DNA of 64,000 bases from an uncultured Bacteroidales bacterium (lineage in GTDB: Bacteria; Bacteroidota; Bacteroidia; Bacteroidales; Paludibacteraceae): NCBI GenBank assembly GCA_900320865.1, contig ONTT01000001.1, positions 57,614 through 121,613 on the forward strand. Direction: 5' to 3'. Shown piece after piece: positions 50,579 to 58,758 of this stretch (position 1 is its first letter; each line of letters begins with the position of its first letter). Below the pieces are notes generated by a model. The model did not search any database and was not told the DNA's origin. It worked only from the letters and a program-made list of their open reading frames with translations. Made by a program: the position numbers and the translations under genes.

Positions 50579-51463
50579 GTAAACTCCCAAACCTACATTG
50601 ACGTTAATAGACTGAGTAGTCGGATTGAATGAGTGCCATTCTATGGATGACTTATCGGTTGCCATCAGATATGGGTTCATCGTCAATTGACCCATCAGCA
50701 TCATACCGCAGTGCTTACTCAGACTCCAGTCTTTACGCAAACAAATCGTGATGTTCGTTACGGCAAAATCACCCTTATATTTCGTGTAGCAACTCTTCCA
50801 CGGCGTGAAACCCACAGCTCCGTGCAGACTCAGGTCGTACGGCAAATTCTGCGTGTAAAAGATCTCTGCGTAACTCGACCATGCACGTACCATATCGCCG
50901 GTGGTATTCGGGTATCCGTCGCTCGCGGCTACGCGCGTAGCCCAATGAATTCCAAGCGGCAACTTGCTGCTTATGGTGTATTTTACATTGATCTCCAAGC
51001 GATTTCCCTTGTCTGGATAATTGTGGAAATCGAAGAAACCGCAATTGAAATTATAAATATAGAGCATGTATACATTCAATCCCCAGCGGGCAAAACCTAA
51101 ACTGAAGTCCACCTCCGGCTGGAAGGTCTTGAAGTTCCATTGCTCTACGCCGACATTCCACCACATATCCAGATATAATCCGCCGTAACCCACATTGGCA
51201 CTGGCTTGTATATTGGCGGCTCCGACAGACATACCGCGCCATACATACGCTGTTTGCAGAACAGCTTGCGCGTTGTAGGTCAGCCCGACCGGCTTACGGT
51301 AGTCGTCTAACCATTTATTCTCTTTTTTTACTACCTCCTGCTCCTCCGCTGCACTTATTCCGTCCGCACACACGCGCGCGCCGAACAAAAAAGGTATTGC
51401 TCCAACAAAAACTGTCAGAGCAATTACCTTTTGGAGCATCGACCTGAATCGATCCTTCAGCAT
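50570..51463 (-). CDS. Outer-membrane porin-like barrel (AYVWRG type), copy 1
   Basis: A 297-residue barrel protein. A basic n-region (MLKDRFRSMLQK) and hydrophobic core ending near ARVCADG form the signal. TAYVWRGMSVG near residue 72 matches the SYIWRG motif of the next gene, as do RAWSSYAEIFY and TNITICLRKDW. Its N-terminus carries an extra acidic EEQEVVKKENKW segment. It ends YLK rather than a terminal Phe, where a heptamer repeat begins. Starts 12 bp after the HTH-like gene. Confidence 0.78.
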   Translation of the reverse strand: MLKDRFRSMLQKVIALTVFVGAIPFLFGARVCADGISAAEEQEVVKKENKWLDDYRKPVGLTYNAQAVLQTAYVWRGMSVGAANIQASANVGYGGLYLDMWWNVGVEQWNFKTFQPEVDFSLGFARWGLNVYMLYIYNFNCGFFDFHNYPDKGNRLEINVKYTISSKLPLGIHWATRVAASDGYPNTTGDMVRAWSSYAEIFYTQNLPYDLSLHGAVGFTPWKSCYTKYKGDFAVTNITICLRKDWSLSKHCGMMLMGQLTMNPYLMATDKSSIEWHSFNPTTQSINVNVGLGVYLK

Positions 51464-51475
51464 ACGCCTTCGTAA

Positions 51476-51715
51476 TTAAAGCGCATTTTGTGCTTCCCAA
51501 GCGCGACGCAGGGCAACCTCCAAGATGCGCGTGTTGGTCAAGTCAACAATGCCACCGTCAAAACCCGGCTCCAGATGATAGTCTGCCGTGCCCTCTCCGT
51601 TGAAGAAAGCGCGTACCTCATCTCCCGTTAAACCCAGCTCTGCTGCAATAGCATCCATACTACCATGGGGAAGACTGTCCTTTACTGCACGAAGGCGATT
51701 AAATGTTGTTCGCAT
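51476..51715 (-). CDS. Small HTH-like protein
   Basis: A 79-residue protein of unknown function. The segment DAIAAELGLTGDEVRAFFNG (residues 21-40) fits a helix-turn-helix or MarR/ParB-like small DNA-binding helix pair; the rest (TNTRILEVALRRAWEAQNAL) is helical. It has its own promoter, divergent from mnmE, and leads the barrel/apbE operon, so it may regulate that operon or be a structural partner. Function is a guess. Confidence 0.7.
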   Translation of the reverse strand: MRTTFNRLRAVKDSLPHGSMDAIAAELGLTGDEVRAFFNGEGTADYHLEPGFDGGIVDLTNTRILEVALRRAWEAQNAL

Positions 51716-51768
51716 AACTCAAATGTGTTTTTATGTAGTTTATAAATGTGATTTATCGAAATTCGGTG

Positions 51769-51800
51769 CAAAGATACAAAAATATTTTTATATATGCAAA
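51769..51800 (-). promoter_or_regulatory. Promoter of the HTH/barrel/apbE operon
   Basis: Minus strand: -33 TTTG (51797-51800) followed by CATATATAA, a 20-nt spacer, and -7 TATCTTTG (51769-51776). Leader to ATG 51715 is about 50 nt. Confidence 0.8.
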
Positions 51801-51824
51801 TTATTCGTGCTTTTTATTAATTTT

Positions 51825-51856
51825 TTTGCGTATGTAAAAAAAAAGTGTTATCTTTG
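51825..51856 (+). promoter_or_regulatory. Promoter of mnmE
   Basis: -33 TTTG (51825-51828) followed by CGTATGTAA, a 20-nt spacer, and -7 TATCTTTG (51849-51856). Transcription would start near 51861, only about 7 nt before ATG 51868. Confidence 0.82.
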
Positions 51857-51867
51857 CGCTCGATTTG

Positions 51868-53199
51868 ATGTCCATGTCTACGATTTGCGCTATATCGAGC
51901 CCCTTTGGTATGGGAGGTGTTGCACTCATCCGCGTGAGTGGCCCTCAGGCTGTCCCTGTCGTGGACTCGCTTTTTCAAGCGAACCATTCGCTTGCTGAGG
52001 CGAAACCAAATTCCGTCCATTTTGGTCGTATTCAGCGTGCATCCGACATCCTCGACGAAGTCCTCTGCTCGGTCTTCCGTGCTCCGCATTCTTTTACCGG
52101 AGAAGATACGGTGGAGATAGCCTGTCATGGTAGTCTCTATATCCAGCAGACCTTGCTCGAATGGCTTATCGATGCGGGCTGCAAAGCGGCGGAACCTGGT
52201 GAGTTCACCCGTCGCGCTTTCCTCAATGGGAAGATGGATCTTACCCGTGCGGAGGCGGTGGCTGACCTGATTGCTGCGCAGTCCAAAGCAGAGAAAGACT
52301 TGGCGCTCAGCCAACTCCGAGGTTCCGTGTCCAATGAACTCAATGCTTTGCGAGATCGGTTGCTGCAGTTCACATCCCTTGTGGAGTTGGAACTCGACTT
52401 TGCCGATCATGAGGAACTGGAGTTTGCCGATCGCTCGGAACTGAAGGCGCTGGCTTCCGAGATAGAAACCCATCTTGGAGAACTCATGCGTTCGTTCCGC
52501 ACAGGGAATGCCATCCGAAATGGTATTCCTGTCGCGATTATCGGAGCGCCGAATGTCGGTAAATCCACGCTCCTCAATGCCTTGCTGGGCGAGCAGCGAG
52601 CTATCGTGAGTGATATCCAAGGAACTACCCGCGATACCATCGAAGATACCATCCTTATCGAAGGCATTCTCTTCCGTCTTATCGACACAGCCGGATTGCG
52701 CGAAACGGCTGACCAACTGGAGAATATGGGAATCGAGCGAAGCCGAAAGGCCGCTCGTGATGCACAAATAGTAATCTTGGTTCTGGATCCTACCAAAAAC
52801 GTACCAATCCTAGACTTTAGTCCTACTCAAGTAGTACTTAAGACCTATAACAAAGCGGATCTCCTGACGCCCGAAGAACGAACCAAAGACACCGATGGCA
52901 TCTACATCTCCGCTAAGTTAGGCGAGATAGAACCGCTCAAATACGAACTCGTTCGTATTGCCCGCGAATCGATGCATACCTCCGCTGTCATGCTCTCCAA
53001 TGCACGTCATTACGAGGCCGTTACACGAGCGCATCAGGCTATCGAACGGGTGCAGGCGGGACTTCATAACGGCTTGTCCGGAGAACTCCTCTCGCTCGAT
53101 TTGCAGGATTGTCTCTCTGCGCTCGGCGAAGTCACAGGCCAGATAACCAACCAGGAAGTATTAAGTAACATTTTCTCTAAATTCTGCATCGGCAAATAG
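51868..53199 (+). CDS. mnmE: tRNA modification GTPase MnmE
   Basis: A 443-residue GTPase that, with MnmG, makes 5-carboxymethylaminomethyl-uridine at the wobble position of tRNA. Seen: the formyl-THF-binding N-terminal domain (TICAISSPFG, RVSGPQA), Walker A GAPNVGKST (about residue 226), TTRDT (about 252), DTAGLRE (about 272), and the exact MnmE C-terminus IFSKFCIGK. ATG 51868 gives the expected N-terminus MSMSTICAIS; ATG 51874 is also possible. The leader is nearly absent. Confidence 0.95.
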   Translation: MSMSTICAISSPFGMGGVALIRVSGPQAVPVVDSLFQANHSLAEAKPNSVHFGRIQRASDILDEVLCSVFRAPHSFTGEDTVEIACHGSLYIQQTLLEWLIDAGCKAAEPGEFTRRAFLNGKMDLTRAEAVADLIAAQSKAEKDLALSQLRGSVSNELNALRDRLLQFTSLVELELDFADHEELEFADRSELKALASEIETHLGELMRSFRTGNAIRNGIPVAIIGAPNVGKSTLLNALLGEQRAIVSDIQGTTRDTIEDTILIEGILFRLIDTAGLRETADQLENMGIERSRKAARDAQIVILVLDPTKNVPILDFSPTQVVLKTYNKADLLTPEERTKDTDGIYISAKLGEIEPLKYELVRIARESMHTSAVMLSNARHYEAVTRAHQAIERVQAGLHNGLSGELLSLDLQDCLSALGEVTGQITNQEVLSNIFSKFCIGK

Positions 53200-53200
53200 A

Positions 53201-53228
53201 ATTAATAATTACCAATCACCAATATAAA
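53201..53228. repeat. Heptamer repeat downstream of mnmE, 4 units
   Basis: Units ATTAATA, ATTACCA, ATCACCA, ATATAAA immediately after the mnmE stop. The ATTACCA unit is shared with 45259-45286. Confidence 0.6.
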
Positions 53229-53232
53229 ATCT

Positions 53233-54126
53233 ATGATTTTATCAATGACCGGCTTTGGGAAAGCCGAAACACCATTCCGCGGACATAAACTCATTTGCGA
53301 GATCCGCTCTCTTAACTCCAAATCCATGGATCTGTCCGTTCGTCTGGCTGCGCCGCTGCGTGCTCACGAATGGGAACTCCGTACCATCGTTAACCAGCGT
53401 CTGGAACGCGGGAAAGTGGACCTGGCTATCTACGAGGATTCCGAAACCAAAGATTCCGATGCCGGATATACTCCCGTGAACTGGGAAGTGGCGAAGATCT
53501 ATGCGGAGCAGTATAAGACTCAGTTTGCCTGTGACGCTGTTCCAGAAGCCGTAATGGCGGCTATCCTCCGTTTCCCCGATGTGCTGAAGATCCAGGAAGA
53601 TCATACCGATCTCTCTGACGACGAGTGGAGTAGTGTGCAAAATCTCCTGAATCAAACCATCGATGCTTTCATCGCGTTCCGCACACAAGAGGGAGCTGCG
53701 CTACAAGCGATGTTCACCGAGAAACTGGATGGTATTGCCGATCTGTTATCGCAAGTAGAACCTTTCGAGAAAGGTCGCGTAGCGAAGATCAAAGAACGGC
53801 TGGAGCAAAACCTGGCCTCTCTCAGCGCACAACTTTCCGCAGATATCGACCATAACCGATTGGAACAGGAGATGATTTATTACCTCGAGAAACTCGATAT
53901 CACCGAAGAGAAAGTGCGCCTCACCAATCATATCAAATATTTCCGTGAGACCATGGCATCCGAAGGAAGCGGAGTCGGCAAAAAACTCGGCTTTATAGCC
54001 CAGGAAATGGGCCGCGAAATCAATACTCTCGGCTCCAAATCCAATCAATCCGAGATGCAAATCATCGTGGTCAAGATGAAAGACATCCTCGAGCAAATCA
54101 AAGAACAAGTCCTCAACGTTTTATAA
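53233..54126 (+). CDS. YicC-family endoribonuclease-like protein
   Basis: A 297-residue YicC/YloC family protein. Seen: the family opening MTGFGKAE and SLNSKSMDLSVRL, and the C-terminal DUF1732 domain (EEKVRLTNHIKYFRETMASE and GKKLGFIAQEMGREINTLGS, residues 224-270). Family members are reported to act in RNA metabolism (endoribonuclease activity for YicC). The reading frame is complete. Followed by gmk after 40 bp; the spacer has a short GTTCC/GGAAC hairpin at 54129-54141 without a U tract. Confidence 0.9.
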   Translation: MILSMTGFGKAETPFRGHKLICEIRSLNSKSMDLSVRLAAPLRAHEWELRTIVNQRLERGKVDLAIYEDSETKDSDAGYTPVNWEVAKIYAEQYKTQFACDAVPEAVMAAILRFPDVLKIQEDHTDLSDDEWSSVQNLLNQTIDAFIAFRTQEGAALQAMFTEKLDGIADLLSQVEPFEKGRVAKIKERLEQNLASLSAQLSADIDHNRLEQEMIYYLEKLDITEEKVRLTNHIKYFRETMASEGSGVGKKLGFIAQEMGREINTLGSKSNQSEMQIIVVKMKDILEQIKEQVLNVL

Positions 54127-54166
54127 ACGTTCCAACGGAACACTAAACGCCGTAAGGCAATAAACT

Positions 54167-54733
54167 ATGATATATATCTTCTGTGCGCCTTCGGGCAGCG
54201 GTAAATCAACCATGGTGAAGCACTTGCTTACCAAGCATCCGAACCTCTTTGAACTCTCGGTTTCCTGCACCACGCGCCCTCCGCGTGGACAAGAAGTGAA
54301 TGGCAAAGAGTATTACTTCATCTCGGTCGAAGAGTTCCAGAAACGCATCGAACATAATGACTTCATCGAGTTTGAACAGGTCTATGAAGGCCTCTACTAT
54401 GGTACCCTCAAAGAAGAGATCGATCGTATCGAAGCAGCCGGTCGGCAAGTGCTCTTTGATGTGGATGTCAAAGGCGGATTGAACCTCAAGCGAATCTTGG
54501 GTGACCAGGCTACGTCTATCTTTATCTGTCCGCCCTCCATTGAGGAACTGCGTAAACGGCTCGAAGGACGCGGAGATACTTCTCCCGAGATGATTGAGAA
54601 ACGTCTCGCAAAGGCCGAAGAAGAACTGTCGTACAAACCGCAGTTTGATCGCGTCGTCATCAACGATGACCTTCCTCATGCGTTCCAACAATTAGACGCT
54701 ATCATTGATGAAAATTGGAATATACGGCGGTAG
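54167..54733 (+). CDS. gmk: Guanylate kinase
   Basis: A 188-residue cytoplasmic kinase converting GMP to GDP with ATP. Seen: P-loop APSGSGKST (residues 7-15), GMP-binding SCTTRPPR (about 35-42), and EGLYYG (about 75). Usual length. Overlaps nadD by 26 bp, which is expected for this gene pair in the phylum to be close though the overlap is unusually large. Confidence 0.94.
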   Translation: MIYIFCAPSGSGKSTMVKHLLTKHPNLFELSVSCTTRPPRGQEVNGKEYYFISVEEFQKRIEHNDFIEFEQVYEGLYYGTLKEEIDRIEAAGRQVLFDVDVKGGLNLKRILGDQATSIFICPPSIEELRKRLEGRGDTSPEMIEKRLAKAEEELSYKPQFDRVVINDDLPHAFQQLDAIIDENWNIRR

Positions 54734-55220
54734 TTTCAATCCTGTGCATTTCGGGCACGTCGGATTGGCGAAATGGGTGATCGAGAACACCGATCTGGAT
54801 GAACTGTGGTTTCTCGTCACACCCAATAACCCGCTTAAACCGGCCGACACCCTCGCTCCGGAGAACGAACGCTTGGCTGCAGTGCGCGAAGCAGTCAAAG
54901 AGATCCCGCATGTGGTCGTTTCCGACTTTGAGTTCTCTCTCCCTCGCCCGTCGTATACGGCCAATACCTTGCGCGAACTGCAAAAAGCCTATCCGGATCA
55001 CCAATTCACTCTTGTGATAGGCGAGGATAACTTAACCATTTTCCCCCAATGGCGCGAATACGAATTCATCCTCTCTCATTTCCGTATTTTTGTCTTCCCG
55101 CGTCATTCCACGGAATCCCGTCATCCAGTATCGTTTAACAATGCGAAGGATCTCCGTTTCCTTAGCGAAGCACCCTATTTCGATATTTCCTCCACAGAAA
55201 TTAGAAATAAAAATTCCTAA
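54708..55220 (+). CDS. nadD: Nicotinate-nucleotide adenylyltransferase, short C-terminus
   Basis: A 170-residue enzyme making deamido-NAD from nicotinate mononucleotide and ATP. Seen: GGSFNPVHFGH at residues 7-17 (nucleotide-binding GxFxPxHxGH), RPSYTANTL near 83, GEDN and the SSTEIR loop near 160. The frame ends at STEIRNKNS, about 25 residues short of typical NadD, which continue with a helix and a LLPxxVxxYI-type end. The stop is four bases upstream of the next promoter. It may still work, since ATP-binding residues are intact, but the missing end is unusual. ATG 54708 is preferred over TTG 54705. Confidence 0.88.
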   Translation: MKIGIYGGSFNPVHFGHVGLAKWVIENTDLDELWFLVTPNNPLKPADTLAPENERLAAVREAVKEIPHVVVSDFEFSLPRPSYTANTLRELQKAYPDHQFTLVIGEDNLTIFPQWREYEFILSHFRIFVFPRHSTESRHPVSFNNAKDLRFLSEAPYFDISSTEIRNKNS

Positions 55221-55223
55221 AAA

Positions 55224-55255
55224 CTTGCATATTTGCAATTTTTGTTGTACTTTTG
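55224..55255 (+). promoter_or_regulatory. Promoter of the DUF4836 lipoprotein gene
   Basis: -33 CTTG (55224-55227) followed by CATATTTGC, a 20-nt spacer, and -7 TACTTTTG (55248-55255). It directly abuts the nadD stop. Leader before ATG 55293 is about 33 nt. Confidence 0.82.
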
Positions 55256-55292
55256 CAGCGCATTTATTTACTAACCCTTAAATAATTGTAGT

Positions 55293-56888
55293 ATGAATAA
55301 GAATTTCTCTTTCCGTGGCTTGCTACTCTCCTCCCTTGTGGTGCTGGCTGCCATGTTGAGCTCTTGCTCAAAATCCGCGTACAAGAAAGCCATTCCTGCC
55401 GATGTACCCATCGTTCTGGAGTTGGACGTCAAGAACATCGGCCTCAAATCGGACTTCTTAGCTCAGAAAGACGATATTGCGGACCTGATTCTTTCCATTG
55501 ATCCGGAGGATGCCGACCTCAAGAAACTGGCGGACATGCTGCGTACCCCGCAGGATATGGGTCTGGATATGCTTAGCCCGATGTATTTCTTTACCCCCTC
55601 GTCGATGGAAGAAGGCTATATCCTCGCTTCCGTGCGCGATAAAGAAACCGTGGCGAAGAAACTGGCGACGATTTCCGAAGCTGTTGAACTCTCGGAATCC
55701 GGTGACATCACATGGGTAGAAGAGCATGGTCGTCTCGTGGCTGCGCTTACGCAGAAGAGCCTCCTTCTCGGTTCGTCTAACAACCGTAATGATTACCGCG
55801 ACCTGCTCGAGAACGATAAGTCCTTCTTCTCTACTGATGCCGGTAAGTTCTTTAAGAAGAATACGGCAGATATCACGGCTACGATCAATATGGAGAACCT
55901 CTCTCGCAAAGCAAAACGCGAGATTCGTTCGGAGGTAGAGCATCAGTTCCGCGACTTGCGCCCGTATCTCACGGAGGAGGTATGGGAGAAACTATTCGAG
56001 ATACAATGTGTGGCTAATCTCGATTTCAAATCCAGTGAGTTTGACATTAACTTCTTTGTGGACGGATATGACGACGATGACAACAACTTGCTTATCAAGA
56101 AAGTGTCGAAAGAGACCCTCAAACTCATTCCGGAGCGTAATCTCCTTGCCCTCGTAGCGCTGGGTATTGACGGCGAAGAATACTGCAAGGCTATTGATAA
56201 AGCAATGGAAGAGACCGGTGCTAGTTTCAGCGGTGAAGAGAAGATGATCTATAATATGGTGAAGCAAATCCTGCGTAAGACCGACGGAACACTGGCTGCT
56301 GCTGTAGCGGGTAAGAACTTCGACTCCGATCCTGATTTCCTCTTTATCATGCCGACGCCGTTCAGCGAGATCAAACCGATGCTTGATATCTTTGGCGACG
56401 AGATTCCGAAGGACATCTATATCGACGGCGATAAGAAAGCCTTCTCGGTAACCAACATCCGCACCTATACCTACGGAGATGCGAAGCCGGCTTTCGAGAA
56501 AGCCGGTAATGCTACCTCGTCTTATGCGTATGCTTACGTGGATGCAGAGCCCATCGTAGATGCGTACTTCACGGAGCGTACACGTCGTACCATTCCGGAG
56601 GAGGTTCGTTTCCTCAATGCATGGCGTCGTCTCGCCGACCTGTTTGACTTCGCGCAAGCAAAAGTGGAGAAACGCGATGCGGCTTCTATCGAGTTTATTC
56701 TCAATGATGACTCCAAGAACTCCCTCGCACTCTTCCTGGAGCAGGGTATCAAGGTCGGAGTTGCCTGCATCGAGTACGATAAGGTACGCGCACAGCGTTA
56801 TAACTATGACTACCTGCTCGACGAGGACTACTACGATTTCGAAGTAGTGGAAGCCGTCGATGCAGAAGAACCGGCCCCCGCTGAATAA
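55293..56888 (+). CDS. DUF4836 family lipoprotein
   Basis: A 531-residue lipoprotein (signal MNKNFSFRGLLLSSLVVLAA, lipobox LSSC with Cys25). The mature part begins KSAYKKAIPADVPIVLELD, then alternating beta/helix modules as in DUF4836 proteins of Bacteroidales, and ends in a long acidic Glu/Asp/Pro-rich tail. No catalytic motif. Role unknown; often present near cell-envelope genes. A short run of Tyr/Asp (DEDYYDFEVVEA) is near the C-terminus. Confidence 0.8.
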   Translation: MNKNFSFRGLLLSSLVVLAAMLSSCSKSAYKKAIPADVPIVLELDVKNIGLKSDFLAQKDDIADLILSIDPEDADLKKLADMLRTPQDMGLDMLSPMYFFTPSSMEEGYILASVRDKETVAKKLATISEAVELSESGDITWVEEHGRLVAALTQKSLLLGSSNNRNDYRDLLENDKSFFSTDAGKFFKKNTADITATINMENLSRKAKREIRSEVEHQFRDLRPYLTEEVWEKLFEIQCVANLDFKSSEFDINFFVDGYDDDDNNLLIKKVSKETLKLIPERNLLALVALGIDGEEYCKAIDKAMEETGASFSGEEKMIYNMVKQILRKTDGTLAAAVAGKNFDSDPDFLFIMPTPFSEIKPMLDIFGDEIPKDIYIDGDKKAFSVTNIRTYTYGDAKPAFEKAGNATSSYAYAYVDAEPIVDAYFTERTRRTIPEEVRFLNAWRRLADLFDFAQAKVEKRDAASIEFILNDDSKNSLALFLEQGIKVGVACIEYDKVRAQRYNYDYLLDEDYYDFEVVEAVDAEEPAPAE

Positions 56889-56925
56889 GGGGAGAAAGTA
56901 GTTTGGTAATAATCGCCCTGTTTGA

Positions 56926-57522
56926 ATGATTTCCGATATCCATATAGGATTCTCACATCCGATGCACTTCGAGCGCGGTAAAAACTACTGCGTCGAGGCT
57001 GCATCGGGTATCGGTAAATCATCCCTCTTGCATTTTATCGGTGGTTTTCGTTCCGATTATATCGGTACTATCACCCTCGATCAACGCGATATACGCGATT
57101 TCACACCCCGTGAACGCGCACTTTTATATCGGACCGAATTGGCGTATGTCTTCCAGGACCTGCGCCTTTTCCCGAACCTCACGGCCTTCGAGAATGTGCA
57201 GATAGTCAACCAGCAGACTTCCTTTCGTTCCGAAGAAGAAATCCGTGCGCTCTTTGAGCAGGTCGGCCTGTCTGATAAATGGGATCAACCGGCACGAATC
57301 CTCTCTTGGGGACAGCAGCAGCGTGTGGCTTTTCTGCGCGCCTTATGCCAACCTTGTTCCTTCCTGCTCATGGATGAACCCGTCAGCCATCTCGATGATG
57401 CCAATGCACGTATCATGGCCGATATTGTGACGCGCGAACAAACCAAACGAGGCTTTGGAATCGTCGTCACATCTCTTGGTAAGACACTTCCTATTCATTA
57501 CGACCAACATCTGCAGTTATGA
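56926..57522 (+). CDS. ABC transporter ATPase, FtsX/LolD type
   Basis: A 198-residue ABC ATPase. Walker A reads AASGIGKSS (residues 25-33; the first Gly of GxxGxGKS is Ala), Q-loop YVFQDL, signature LSWGQQQR (Trp replaces the second Ser/Gly of LSGGQ), Walker B FLLMDEP, and D-loop SHLDD. It lacks an N-terminal membrane domain; the partner is the next gene (ATGA overlap). By analogy with MacB/LolCDE/FtsEX it would drive envelope lipid or antimicrobial peptide transport. Confidence 0.87.
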   Translation: MISDIHIGFSHPMHFERGKNYCVEAASGIGKSSLLHFIGGFRSDYIGTITLDQRDIRDFTPRERALLYRTELAYVFQDLRLFPNLTAFENVQIVNQQTSFRSEEEIRALFEQVGLSDKWDQPARILSWGQQQRVAFLRALCQPCSFLLMDEPVSHLDDANARIMADIVTREQTKRGFGIVVTSLGKTLPIHYDQHLQL

Positions 57523-58703
57523 GACTTATCTGGAAAGTGTTACGCCAAAACCTGTCCATAGGACAGCTCATAGGATTTATCATCGCGAATATCATCGGAC
57601 TTACCATCATCGTGTTGGGTGTCCAACTATACCGCGATATACAACCGATTCTCTCCAATAAAGCCGGCTTTATGCGACCGGACTTCATGGTCCTTACCAA
57701 ACCCGTTTCTACCCTCGATGCCATCTCCGGAACGAAACCGGCATTCGAACCCGAAGAGATAGAAGAACTCAGACAACAGCCCTTTGTGGAGCAACTTGGA
57801 ACCTTCACGGCTGCACAATATCGTATATACGGACAATTGGTTGTGAAAAGTTACGGTATTGATGTCGGATCGGATTTGTTCTTCGAAGCCGTACCCGATG
57901 ACTTCATCGATGTCGAATCGGAGGAATGGACCTTTACCCCCGGAGATACCAAGGTGCCGATCATCGTGCCGCGCACCTATCTCAATCTCTATAACTTCGG
58001 TTATGCGCCTACTTCGGATTTTCCCGCTATCTCCGAATCCATGGTCAATAAGGTCGTGCTCAACCTTACCCTCTGGGGCAATGGACGTTCGGCTCAACTC
58101 AAGGGACGAATCATCGGTTTCTCCTCGCGCATCAATACCATCCTGGTGCCGCAGACCTTTATCGAATGGTCTAATGCGCAGTTTGCCCCGTATCGCCATC
58201 AGGGTGATGTATCACGTCTCATTCTGCGCGTCTCCAATCCGACTGATGAACGAATCGCTACCTATTGTAAGGAACATGAACTAAATATAGAAGGCGATAA
58301 CCTGAATGCCTCCAAGGCTTCATGGCTTATGCGCATTCTGGTAGCTGTCGTGCTGGTTATTGGTCTCATCATTTGTCTTTTGGCGGCTTACGTACTGATG
58401 CTTTCTATCTTCCTGCTCATGCAGCGTAACCAGGAAGCGATTCGTAACCTCAAAGCCATCGGTTATACCTCGCATTATCTGGCGCGACCCTACCAATTGC
58501 TGGTCTTCCTGACGAACCTTGTCTCGGTCGGATTTGCCATGCTGATCTTAAGCTTCTCTCGGTATACCTATTTAAAATACCTCATCGGTTTGGCGCCGGA
58601 CTTGCGTCCTGCCTCGCTCGCTGTGGCATGGCTCGTCGCGCTCCTCTTTGCCATCGTCCTCTCGGCCTTCTCGGCGCGTGTCATCTATCGCTCTATACGA
58701 TAA
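57519..58703 (+). CDS. FtsX-like ABC permease
   Basis: A 394-residue integral membrane protein: helix 1 near residues 18-40, a large periplasmic domain (about 45-270), then three helices (about 275-300, 325-345, 355-385). This is the 1+3 helix type VII/MacB-FtsX topology. Helix 2 shows ILVAVVLVIGLIICLLAAYV. Works with the ATPase upstream; the transported molecule is unknown. Last gene of its operon. Confidence 0.87.
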   Translation: MRLIWKVLRQNLSIGQLIGFIIANIIGLTIIVLGVQLYRDIQPILSNKAGFMRPDFMVLTKPVSTLDAISGTKPAFEPEEIEELRQQPFVEQLGTFTAAQYRIYGQLVVKSYGIDVGSDLFFEAVPDDFIDVESEEWTFTPGDTKVPIIVPRTYLNLYNFGYAPTSDFPAISESMVNKVVLNLTLWGNGRSAQLKGRIIGFSSRINTILVPQTFIEWSNAQFAPYRHQGDVSRLILRVSNPTDERIATYCKEHELNIEGDNLNASKASWLMRILVAVVLVIGLIICLLAAYVLMLSIFLLMQRNQEAIRNLKAIGYTSHYLARPYQLLVFLTNLVSVGFAMLILSFSRYTYLKYLIGLAPDLRPASLAVAWLVALLFAIVLSAFSARVIYRSIR

Positions 58704-58726
58704 AAAAACGGAGCATTTCAGCTCCG
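58701..58726 (-). terminator. Terminator for glycyl-tRNA synthetase
   Basis: CGGAGC (58709-58714) pairs with GCTCCG (58721-58726), loop ATTTCA. On the minus strand a run of seven T follows (58701-58708 as A on plus), so it stops the glycyl-tRNA synthetase transcript; on plus only CTTT follows, so it is weaker for the ABC operon. Confidence 0.8.
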
Positions 58727-58730
58727 CTTT

Positions 58731-58758
58731 ACTCTAAACTCTCAACTCTCATCTACTC
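58731..58758. repeat. Heptamer repeat between two convergent genes, 4 units
   Basis: Units ACTCTAA, ACTCTCA, ACTCTCA, TCTACTC. It spans the stop codon of the glycyl-tRNA synthetase (58753-58755). Confidence 0.6.
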
